Positions 46,401 to 59,600 of a DNA stretch of 64,000 nt are shown here, one piece after another. Each line of letters opens with the position of its first letter. Within the stretch, counting starts at the first letter, position 1. The stretch is from Anadara kagoshimensis (Eukaryota; Mollusca; Bivalvia; Arcoida; Arcidae), in contig CM037874.1 in the NCBI GenBank assembly GCA_021292105.1, positions 57,514,539-57,578,538 of the forward strand, in the 5' to 3' direction. Both the position numbers and the translations under genes were made by a program. Under the pieces are notes generated by a model, which saw nothing but the letters and a program-made list of their open reading frames with translations, was not told where the DNA came from and searched no databases.

Positions 46401-49400
46401 GTGACCTATATGCCACATTTATGTATAGAGGCTCTGGTGGAGGAAGTATGGAGGTAAGTGGCTCAATGACATAATCATGGTAACGTTGCTATAGGGATTG
46501 ATAATAGCCCGGATAAATAATTTAATTAACATAGGACATGAGAGTGTTTTTTTAGGTTAAAACTTTGCTAAAAGTTTTTCGAGATTTTATGTGTAAAAAT
46601 GCTTCCGATGTGATTTGTACATTATGTATAGATTTCAGCATATTAATGAAAACATGGTCATTTTGTTTATAGAGCCGCGGGTTCACTAGGCTGAAAGTAA
46701 TGATAACGTTATGCAAGAGAACAGATTTACGAAATAATTATATAATAACATGCCCATTTCTCGTCTAGTCATTTGCCCCTTAAAGTTTCTGAAAGACGAC
46801 ATAACTATTTCCTCATTATAATATAATGTCTTTGCGCTGATAGCATTATACAGTAGGGTTATTTAGCATGCCAAGCTCATCGTGACACGGGACCTCTTTT
46901 ATTTTAAGTTCCCATTCGATGAACTGACTTTCATTTCGTAATATAATGCCGAGTGCTTGGCGAAAGAACAGTCGCAACCCACTGTCAAGTTTGGGTCAGA
47001 CCCGGTCGGGAGAAGATTTATATAGGCAATGCCTGCTGTCCAATCCTTTTCAACATTTTATCTGAATAAAATATTGTTAAAATTAGACCCGGTCGGGATT
47101 TGAACCCACGATCTCCCACTTTACTACTAACTGAGCTACCGCAGTGGTCCAAATGGATGTAAATGTCAGTTTGTATATGGTTGTGTAATGTACGTTTTAC
47201 TTTATATTCCCAGGTACCACTTGTCCGTGGGTCAGTACTACCAACACACATTTTCAAGAACGCAAACCCAATAATAAAGCCATATTGCCTAAGTAATTTT
47301 AATGGACAGTCGGTAAAATTTGATTGTCCAATAGAAAATTCCAGTAAGTATAAGGCATTATGTCTAAACCTTATTGATACCTTGTAATTTGGTCAGGTAA
47401 TGTGTGATGTAACCCACAAAACCAAGAATAAAAAGGTAGAGTTAGTCATAATTTTTTTCAGTTTGGGGTGAAATTGAAAATTTAACGGAGTGTGCAGACT
47501 TTTTGAAATAAGATTTTGAGCAGAGACTGACACTGTACACTTCAGGGGCGGATCCAGGATTTTTTTAAAGGGAGGGTTGAGAACTATCCAGGATTATTTT
47601 AAGGGGGGGGCGAGAATTATATCAATGCTAGATGCAAGCGCCAAAGGCGCAAGCTTCCAGAGACAATGGGTCTAGGGCAGAGCCCCGATGGGGACAAGAA
47701 AATATAATTTTAATCCGTCAATATCTCACTCTCTCTCTCTCTCTCACTTAAAATTTTTCAAAGGGGGGGGGGGGGTTGCAACTCCTCCCCTAAATCCGCC
47801 ACTGCACTTTAGGGTCATTTTAGTAGGAAAATTCAAGTGAAAACCATTTGGTTGAAAAGCGTGAAAGAGGGTTATAATTATGAAATGACCTACAAAAGTG
47901 TGAAGATTTATAAATAAAAATAAGTAGGAATTGATAAATAAGCAATTTTAAAATATTTGTTGCATATTTTAAAGAAAATTGTGCAAAAATACACGTGTTG
48001 GGGAAAATAGCTTACACCTTGTATAACGAATTGATTTTAAAAAATGAAAAGATATTAAGATAGTCTTAAGCCTATAGTTTGTTCATTTTGTGAAATTCGG
48101 ACAAAAAATAGGTTACGCGTTTTTGCGTTTCACTTTGAAAAAATCGGAAAATAGCTTCAAATTGTTATAACTTGACTATTTGACCGGATAATGACATGGG
48201 GTTTTCAGTTTTGACATCTTCTTGTTAGTATCTTCAAAATGAGGTCAAGGTCAATTGTGAAGGTCGTGACCTAATTTTTTTTACCTCTGATTATAATTAT
48301 TATCTCGAAAACTATAAACTTTTGGTATAGTCATGTTAATTAGAATTTTGTAGGTATTGATACAACGATCATTTTGATGTATAGAAAAAGGTCATGGGTT
48401 CAAAGGTCAAGGTCACAGATGCGAAACAATACCGAAATGGTTAATTATCTCGAAAACTATAAACTTTTTGTATAGGCATGTATATTAGAATTTTGTAGGT
48501 ATTGATACAACAATCATTTTGATCTATAGAAAAAAGTTATGGGTTCAAAGGTCAAGGTAACTGCGAGAAAATACCGACATGGTTAATTATCTCAAAAACT
48601 ATAAACTTTTTGTATAGGCATGTATATTAGAATGTTGTAGGTATTGATACAACGATCATTTTGATGTATAGAAAAGGTCATGGGTTCAAAGGTCAAGGTC
48701 ACAGATGTGAAACAATACCGAAATAGTTAATTATGTCGAAAATTATTAACTTTTTGTATAGGCATGTATATTAGAATGTTGTAGGTATTGATACAACAAT
48801 CATTTTGATCTATAGAAAAAAGTTATGGGTTCAAAGGTCAAGGTTACTGCGAGAAAATACAGACATGGTTAATTATCTCAAAAACTATAAACTTTTTGTA
48901 CAGGCATGTATATTAGAATGTTGTAGGTATTGATACAACGATCATTTTGATGTATAGAAAAGGTCATGGGTTCAAAGGTCAAGGTCACAGATGTGAAACA
49001 ATACCGAAATAGTTAATTATGTCGAAAATTATTAACTTTTTGTATAGGCATGTACATTAGAATGTTGTAGCTATTGATACAACAATCATTTTGATTTATA
49101 GAAAAAGGTCATGGGTTCAAAGGTCAAGGTCACAGATGCGAGACAATACAGAAATGGTTAAATATTTCAAAAGCTATAAAATTTTTGTATAGGCATGTAT
49201 ATTAGAATGTTGTAGCTATTGATACAACAATCATTTTGATGTATAGAAAAAGGTCATGAGTTCAAAAGTCAAGGTCACAGATGCAAAACAATACCGAAAT
49301 GGTTAATTATCTCGAAAACTATGAACGTTTTGTATAGGCATGTATATTAGAATGTTGTAGGTATTGATACAACAATCATTTTGATCTATAGAAAAAAGTT

Positions 49401-50497
49401 ATGGGTTCAAAGGTCAAGGTAACTGCGAGAAAATACCGACATGGTTAATTATCTCAAAAACTATAAACTTTTTGTATAGGCATGTACATTAGAATGTTGT
49501 AGGTATTGATACAACAATCATTTTGATTTATAGAAAAAGGTCATGGGTTCAAAGGTCAAGGTCACAGATGCGAGAAAATACCGAAATGGTTAAATATTTC
49601 AAAAACTATAAACTTTTTGTAAAGCCATGTATATTAGAATGTTGTAGGTATTGATACAACGATCATTTTGATGTATAGAAAAAGGTCATGGGTTCAAAGG
49701 TCAAGGTCACAGATGTGAAACAATACCGAAATGGTTAATTATCTTGAAAACTATGAATTTATTGTATAGGCATGTATATTAGAATGTTGTAGGTATTGAT
49801 ACAACAATCATTTTAATGTATAGAAAAAGGTCATGGGTTCAAAGGTCAAGGTCACAGATGCAAAACAATACTGAAATGGTTAATTATCTTGAAAACTATG
49901 AACGTTTTGTATAGGCATGTATATTAGAATGTTGTAGGTATCGATACAACAATCATTTTTAATGTATAGAAAAAGGTCATGGGTTTAAAGGTCAAGGTCA
50001 CAGATGCAAAACAATACTGAAATGGTTAATTATCTTGAAAACTATAAACGTTTTGTATAGGCATGTATATTAGAATGGTGTAGGTATTGATACAATGATC
50101 ATTTTGATGTAAAGAAAAAAGTCATTGGGGTTTAGTATTTATGTTTTTTTTAAATCTATCAGCTAGCAATTAGTTATCAGGTGAGCGTATCAGGCCCATG
50201 GGCCTCTTGTTTATGTTATAGTGGCAGACGGCGGAAGCGGCTACTTGTCTGGTACCTGTTCAAATGGTGTGCTCCGTATACAAATCAATAATTCCAAAAG
50301 AGTGAAGGATGTTACCTTGATACAGTTTGCTGCTTCAACAAAATCACAGTGGTCGTCCGGTAGAAATCATCCTCCAATGATCACGTGTAAAACATCAACA
50401 TGTCGTCTGGTAAATGACGGAAGAAGCGTGGAAGTAGATATTCCGAATGCTTCCGGTATGTTTAAAGATTTTGTTAACTTAATGGAATGGATAGTAG

Positions 50498-50550
<53 letters not shown>

Positions 50551-53500
50551 AATGAATATAAATGTTTGACCATTAGTTTAAATATTTATGATGGAGCAGA
50601 CATTGATGTGTAGGGAACACGGGTCTTTATTTTGCTTCATAATTTCTATACGTTAACTGCGAATCCCAAACACTACCATGTATTGGGTGGATAATCGTAT
50701 CTGAATACTGATAATGGCCGTTCAGAGGACAGGTTGTTTTGGCGGTAAAATACATCACATGTACATTTTTGTTCTTTGTTCTATCAAACTGTATTGTATT
50801 TACAACAATTGTATTGCAGACGACACTATCATAAAGGTTCTGATCGCTAGCGTACACGTTTGTACAGAAATTATGAAACACGTTTATGTTGCATATTCCT
50901 TCAGAAGATTATGTAATTACATATTCAGTGTAATGTGGGAAGCGTAGCTGTACAACGTGGTACCAATCAAAGTTTGTGAGAACAATTATTTCCATTGATC
51001 ACGCGTTACATCGTCTACCTTATTACCACTTCCTCACAAACGTTAAGGGATTCCGAGTTCCTTTCGGAAATCTTTGTATTTTACTACAGGTGTCATGGCG
51101 TTTGCTGCCAATTATATTGGACGTTACATTTTACCATGGGATTGGATTGCAAATCCGGAGGAAGTCACGTGTTCAGGAAGTGGAAAAAGGGACATACAGG
51201 CCAGGTCAGCCAATGATATATCGGTACACGCAAGATGCGATACAGGCCGCAATGTTGAGATTATTGTCAATCTGGCTTCCAATAATATTCCTGGGATAAG
51301 TAAGGTGAGAGATCAGACATAGTAGAAGTAGATGTAGTATACTTTAGGTATAATTAAGTGGTGGGAAGTTCAAACTCATTTCTTCCGGCCAATTTGAAAT
51401 CTATTTATGAAACCTTACAGAAACAATATTCGGATGAAGGATATTTGCTATTGGCTTACCGCACTTTGATCATTTACATGTTTGGACTCGGATGTTTTTT
51501 GTTGTGAGTCATTAGGGTATGACTTTTAAACTGCATCGCCAGCGAATTCTGTAGGAAAGATAAGTACAAATATTGTGTACATTAATTGTCATTAAATGTC
51601 TTAGTCGACATGACAATTTTGCCAAATTTAGCATCTTGCATCTCAAACGGTGCATTTCTTTTCATTTCCTGATGGCGTCAGTCTTTAGCTGTTACACCTA
51701 CCGTGACACGGTGAATCGGTCACTTAATTTTCGATGGACACGGTGATTTGCATATCTAAATACAAATGAAGGAAAAGTCACTACATTTTTTTAAATTCTT
51801 GGTTGGACCCAACAGGGGACAGCAATGTTGGAAAAGCTCATCATTTTCATGATTGAAAACGCCCCGATTAATGAACCTTGGACAGATCAAACAAGTAAAA
51901 GGTGAATTTGAAATGAAATGAATGGTTACAAAGATTTATATATTTATGTACAATATGCTATTGGACCAGCAGATAAATGGGTTGTAACTCGCACCAATGT
52001 GCGTGCACATGTTCATTTGGTTTTGTTTGTTTTATTGTTATTAGATACAATATGCTATTGAACCAGCAGATAGATGGGGAAACCCACCACCAATGTACAC
52101 ATGTTCATCAACCGTTTGTCAGAGAGTAGGTACAACGGTAGTGATAAAGAAAACAGTTACTTCGGACAATTTGAAGTAAGTAACACTTGACAGTTTTATA
52201 GCAAATATAAACCTTCTGAAATACACAAGGTGTTTTGCCCCATTCCAGAACTTAAGAAACCAAATTTTAAACAAACCCTTAATACGGTCATGATAACTCA
52301 CCGAAGGATGATGATTCTGTTATATTGAATTATTTTAAAAAATGGAACCTTGTATGTACACGATTGTCGTTTGCCACTGAACAAGGTTGTTGGTAATGAA
52401 AATAATGAAACATGAACACCAATCCTTTAACCGATCCACATGTGATATGCAATAACAATAACACCCAACAAACACACAACAAAAGGAAACAACATAACAG
52501 ATAAACACCAAGTCTATTGTTTAAAAAACTTCCTACGTTTGATTAGCACCGAATATATTGACAAAATAGTATCCTGAGTTGTGGACAGAACGCGTTTTAG
52601 AGCCTAATAATCCCACTTATTTATCTAAATATTGCTCAATTAAATTAAAATCTAAACTCCTCATAAAATGTGTCTGTCATTTCACTGTTGCAAATAATTA
52701 CACCTTTGCTTTCAGATTTGCAGTGAATGTTATTGGCTTCACAGTGATTCCGCGGAGGGACTGGATAAAGTACCCGTATGACCTTGTCTGTGGAGGCGAT
52801 GAAGTCCACAGTCAAACGTCAGGTAAATCAATTGTGCCTGTGTTAATTGGATGTTTGTTGTTTTGTCAGTTTTTGACTATTTGTAGCAGATATTTTTAAA
52901 TCTCAATTAGTAAAATGTTGCGACGAATTGTTTTTCATACACGTGTTTCTAATCTTTTTAATATTAATGCGCTACGTTTTAGAGTTCTAGTACATTGTCT
53001 GCAATGTGGCAGATAAACATTGCAGAGCACTCAGTCCAATATTGTGTGATTAGAAGCAAATCAAGAAATACCTGCTTACGGTCACAGTGGTTATAAAAAT
53101 AGGTGGGGTAGTTTTTCCACTCAAATTACTTTAACAACACAACTGGACACCATATGACCGTTTACAATTGTGTGTTTAATAAAAATCTGTGTTAATATAA
53201 TCAGATTAATCTTGTGTTTAGTTCAATGGTCCAAGATACTCATAATACACTAAGTACTAAATCTAGTCTTAATTAAAATATACAAACCAATCAATGTCCA
53301 TGTCCAAATCATAATCCGTTTGCTTTTCCACCAGAGATGTGACACTAAATGTTCCAGAGAGGGATAAGTATCTCCTGTAGATAGCTACACGTACCGCGTA
53401 TGTATATAATTAAAGGAACACGGAACTGTCAGACGTTAAATATATCCATGGTAGTTTTGGATGCCGAGACATCATACTTATCAATGATTTTGTGATGACG

Positions 53501-56500
53501 GTCATAAAACTTTTTAAGGGCCTTGATAAGCCTAGATACATGTAGACTAGTCTTTATACAAAATAAAGCCATTGTGGTTTACTTGGCACATGTATACTCT
53601 TTAAGTATCAAATTTGCATGCAATCGGATATCATTTACATACATGTTGGTTTATTTGGAATGAATAGGACCGAATCCATTTACCAGTGGACCACAACCCA
53701 CGACCACAACAACACGAAAGGTAACTCCAGCAGCAACTACTACCAAATCACCGTGCGAAGAGGAAACCACAACCACAGGACAAACCACAAGTTCACAACC
53801 CACTGTGAAACCAACAACCGGAAGCCAAACCACAAGCACACATTCAACTGTGAAACCATCACAGGGGACCAAATTTTTGATGGAGTTGGATGAACCAGGG
53901 ACTGATCTTCCCCATCAGACTCGAAAATATTTGGTTTACTTCTCGGAACCTGTAACGCCGAATGTTAATACTGGGGATAATACTATAACGTTTACTCCAA
54001 ACTCTGGGGGTACTTACAATGGCATAATGCAGGTCGCCTATTTAGGTGCTGGACCAAGGGGAGATCACTCCAATGACACTTTATTAGATCAATACCTTGG
54101 CGTTTATCCATACAAACCAAAGACATCATACTGTGTATGGGAATCTTCCAATCAAGCATTAGTCAGATTTGACTGGAATCCGAATGATGACCATGCTGTA
54201 ACGAATGATGGACGTCTTCTTATGGTGGCTATGCCACATCATGTAAGTAAATTTGAAGATGTTACAGTAGTCATTGAATCAGTTTCTTATATTGTACTTG
54301 TATATTGTATTAGGGAATTTTAAACTGTTTTTATCATTTGAACTGAATGAACTGTTTGATTAAAGATCTGTGTAATATGCAAACTGGATGAACAAAAAGT
54401 TATAAGATAGGACAAAATAGTAAATCTTCTGTGAAATGACTACACTTGTTTTAAATTTATTTGCGACACATAGGCCTTTACAATAATAAACAATCCAGAA
54501 TGTTGTTTTGGAGTTTGAAGATATGTTGTAGGTGTAATAGAAAATAAAAACAACATGATTTAAATAATCAAGCTTCGAACACTAGAACAAACATAGATGT
54601 TCTCAGAACAGTAAAAAACTACTTATGGTCTAGGATCACAATCGTCACTCTACCTCAGTACAATTGTTTTGACTTAAAACCTGGAGTGTAAAATGCCATT
54701 ATTCCAGTCCCTTGAACTTTACTTTTGCAAACGTAAATATGTTCCAGTAAACATTTTTCCGGCGTTTTTATAATAAATAACTATATATAATTTGCGGGAA
54801 CAATTTACTTAAACTTATCCAATTAGTTCGTTTCAGTCTCTAAATATTACTTATAGTAAATGGTAAAGAATGGTAAAGTTTACATTGAAAAAATCACTTA
54901 TACTTATTTTTATGATCCATGGCAGTATTAAATGTGATAATGTTCATGTGTCTTTCTTAAGCAGCCATATCTGTTTGTTATTTGTGCTTATATGCATAAT
55001 ATATATTTCAATGCCAGGAATTACTTTTACGTAAACTAAACGATGGCCACTTAAAGAAGACCGTGTATGGTTTTTCCGGATACGAGGGACATCATTGGAC
55101 TTTGGCCATGGACTTGCCACGTGCATCACTGGAACCTGAAATAAATGCTCTAAATAGCATAAAGTCAAACCAACAACAAAATCAGGTACACTTTTAAATA
55201 CGTTTGTAAACCGTGGATGTTTCAGTTTTTTGTTATTTTGCAATAAAAGTCAGGTAAATGTTTTGCTGTTATTTTCGACTCATGATAAGTAAAATATTTG
55301 CAGAAATTGTTTTCGGTTCCTCTTCTGTTAAAGGGAAATATCCTCCAATAGCATTTTATTTATCAGATGTTGTTTAGATTGTTTAAAACGATGTATTGAA
55401 TGAACTACCTGAAACTGAATTTGATTTAATTTTGACATGCGGGAAATATTATTTACCATGTGTCAAGCAGCATGCTCAACATGAAGTGATTACACTTAAT
55501 TTCCTAGTGGAAGATAATGTGTTTATTCATCATGAATTTGCCAGGTTTTAAATTTTTTACCCTTTTTATTGTGACTTGAACGTAGACCCGTAAATTTGTT
55601 TTGGATTTGATTTTTGAAACAGGATAGCTTATTCTGTATTTATTGCAAACATTTCAATCATTTTAGGATATTTTAAATGCAATCGACCGTGATGCCAATG
55701 GTGTAATTCTAGACAACATATGCGCATATTCTGATAGCTATGGCGTTGGAAAGGAAATTGGATTTGTTGCTCGCTTAGCAAGTATATCCAGGGCATTTGG
55801 AACTCAACATTACACAAAACTAGATGAGAGTATCAGACGATGTCTTGACAAGTGGCTACGTATAAATGGTAAACTTAAATAGTCTGATGATTTCAACATC
55901 GGGTATTACACGGTGGAAAAAAAGGGGATTGCAGAAATATGTCTTGTAAAACCTTAAATTTTATACCCAGATCAAGTATGTCCCGTTTATAGGATAATAG
56001 AGAATTGGCGAACTTTCTTGTAGAAATTCATTAACTCGTTAGTTTTTTTTTAATAAATTTATTGATTTTTAATAAATAATTGTTTATTCTAAAATGCAGA
56101 ATAATACAGAGTTAACGAGTCAGCCATGTTCTATGCAAAACATATATAGCCAAAAAACAATTAAGAATAAATAATACTATAAATGATTGGTCTTTGATAC
56201 GCCTCTTCATGACTAGATGCTGCAGTGCTAGCAACACCTGTAAACGTAGCTCTTGTTTACGTCACACGTAAAATTGTTTATTCGCGTCATATGACAACGT
56301 TTTTAATCACGCTTATTTTTTTCACTCAGAAATAGCATATTTATGTTTTTCATAATACGAAAATATAACTAAATCTATGATTTCTTCATAAGAAAATATA
56401 ACTAAGTCTATGATTTCTTGTATCTTCATATGTTTTCTTGTTTTGGTTTATTTTTATTTGTATTTAGTGTTTCGTGTTCTTGGTTGTGTTGACCGGTGGA

Positions 56501-56594
56501 TAGTACTTACTTCCTAAATTACTATTTTATCTAATCTTTTTTAGATTAGCAGTTTATTTTCAAAATGTTTTTGATTTATAACTTAATTTGATTT

Positions 56595-56634
<40 letters not shown>

Positions 56635-59600
56635 AGTGCATGTTAAATACATGATGAAAATAAAGTAAAAACCGCCAATGTAGCTAAACACGCGAATTTC
56701 TTTCCATTAGGGAAATATTAAACATAGTAAGATCTGGGCTGTGGAATACTAAGCACCTCTGTTTAACTAGTTACAACCGCTATGCCTGTACTCAAAATTT
56801 AAGAATGCGAGGAATTTGGAACTGTTCGACGTGAGTTACACCCAGGATATGGCATACAGCGACTTTATACTGCATTGTATATTTGAGGACTGTAAGACTT
56901 TTAAGACCTTGATTAGACAAAGTTTAGGCTGACCATATCTTTACAACTTTTTAAAAACAATTTGTTTCATAATGTTGACCCAAGCACTTCTGATGAGGAA
57001 TTGTACTTCAAAACGGTCGTCTAGTGATGTAAAATTAAAACTTGATTTGCAATATCTCCAATTAATCGTTTTTGTTTCGTTGTTTAAAGTTCTCATATTG
57101 GCAACCGTCTATTTTAATGTATTTCCCATTTTGGTTTCATTATTTATTTGTTCATTAATTAATTAATAAATTTTTGTTTTTTAATTTACAAGCTTTTACA
57201 AATTTGTATAACTATAGATTTAACGTATTTTCAGATGTGTTGTCTAACAAATTAAAGTTCCAGTATGACACTGTATGGGGTGGTATATTTCTGAGGGGTA
57301 CTGACGGAGATTTAGCTTACTACACAGACTTTGGATTCCCCTACTATAACGACCATCACTTTCATTTAGGATACTTTCTGTATGCAATAGCGTACTACGC
57401 TAAACACTACACGAGCTGGGCAAACAGTAAGTAGTATATAAAGTGGTCTCTTACGGAACAGATGTAATATATAATTGGAATAATTTTGCGCGAATGAAGA
57501 AATGATGTTGGATTGACATTTGTGGGTATCGATACGTCTACATGCACTCGACAACAATTGCTAGTTTTTGATCGTAAATGTTAACAGATGATGTGTGCGT
57601 ATATACTTATTACAAAATAGAAATGAGATTAAATAGAAAATCACCCCTGCGGACGAATTTATCGGTGATCTCTAACGTATGCCATTTAACAGTCTCCGAG
57701 TAAATATGGTGATAGAGTGATTGCACAGATGGCCGCTAATAACCAAAAACAATTATATTGCTTAATGTTCAAACCATTATCCTTAAAGCCAAGCAAAATC
57801 AGACAAGTTAAGATAAACACATGAACTTCCAGCAGGGAGATAAGGCCAGATCCTCTGGAAGGGTTAGGGCCTTCTGTCTAGCTAGCCACTCCCGCCATAT
57901 GCGAGAGATCCAATAGAAAATTTGAAAAAAAGAAAAGAATAGGTGGCCTCGATCAAGTGACAAGTATGTGAAGTAGAATTATCTATGGTCTCTAATAAAC
58001 GCGATTTAATGGATAATTTTTAATTAGTGAATGTATAAACCATCTCAGAGAAGTACGTTTTGTATGGCGTTTCTTGTGTGTTCTTACAATAAGGATGACG
58101 TTTCTTTGTGGAATGTGCTATGTATGATCTGGCTGTAACATACCTTGCATTTGTATTTTATTTCAGCGCACAAGCAACGGATCTACTCTCTTGCCCGTGA
58201 TGTTGGCAATCCTAGTTATAAAGACAAATTCTTCCCAGTCGCTCGTCAAAAAGATATATATTTGGGATTTTCCTGGGCTACAGGCATTGTTCCAGGTAGC
58301 AGACAAGAGGAATCCTCATCTGAAGTACGTTTTGCCTAATATTAAAGCATAGTATTATTAATCACTGATACTATGTAGTCGTTTGATGTTGTACCCGGAA
58401 AGGAATGCCCCGATACTCGGTGCCATACATCACATATTGTCATTGTCACATGATCTATTCAGTTTTTATCTTCATTTTAATTTTCCTCACTTAATTTTTA
58501 TTACATACGTATCGTATCGGGTGTAGCTAGCTTAAAAAGAGGTGCTTACCCTTCCGGAGTATCCGGACTCGCTTACCTGGTGGAAGTTCACGTGTAAACC
58601 TAATTTACAGTTCAAAAGTTTTTACTTTGCATTTGGACTGTGATTCATTCATAAATTAGTAGGTTTAATTTGGTTCTAGCTCTACTAATGAAATATTCAA
58701 TTCCGACACGGTCGTCTTGTGCTGCAAATTTAAAACGGGTGTAGTAAGTTCAGCTGTTTCTTGTCATGTCTTATGTTCTTGTACCTGGGAATCTCGTTTT
58801 CACGCTCGTCACGTGACTAGATCTCTTCACTATCATAATTACATATTTTACAGGTGCTATTTGTAACAATGCTCAAATTAATCTAGATATCTGAATGTTG
58901 CAATAACAAACATAAACAAATTGGGTTTGTCTTTTTCGGATTTTTCTGCAATCCTTTACCAAAACATTTTCACTATCAGTAGTGAATTAAGCTACATCGT
59001 ACAAATGAAAACATTAGGAATCTATTTTCTATCTGTTAACTAAATTGTTATTTTATGTTGACATCTAGGCATTAAATTGTTACCACGCATTGGCGGCTCT
59101 CGGCGATGCTTATAATGACGACATATTAAAACACACAGGACAAGTCCTTTTGGCCATGGAAATAACGTCTGTGCGAGAATACTGGCATGTTCGAGATCAC
59201 AACGAGAAAAATTTCCCGCCATTATTACAAGACTTTGGTGCCGTGGGAATGATAGCTGAAGGCAATTTTTATGTATATACACTGAACTGGGGATGTGATC
59301 CAAATGTTTTTCCGATGCGTCATGCTTGCTTGGTTGGGATACAAGTTATACCTATAACAGCAGTATCTAAGTACTGGATGGACAGAGTATGTATATAATA
59401 TGAACATAAGGTATACATGAAGGCCTTCAAAAATAGAATGATGATTTTATATAGTTACAACCATAAGATACTTCTGATCGGAAAATGTCTTGCATAACAT
59501 TAAATTACCTTTATAAAACTACCAATTTCATAAAATTTAAATACACTTTCGCTACGTTTGATATTTTTTTTTATTAAAGGAATAAACAAAAAGAAGACAA

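Noticed and set aside
50816..50943. Candidate GH81 exon after ATTGCAG (open frame starting DDTIIKVLIAS)
   Set aside because: Exon 5 (phase 1) joins exon 6 at 51090 in phase, and this directly restores the repeated module (PNASG then FAANYIG). The candidate runs into a stop and is not needed.
56455..56505. Possible seed of the 47-bp satellite (TTCTTGGTTGTGTTGAC)
   Set aside because: The match is short and isolated and could be chance.
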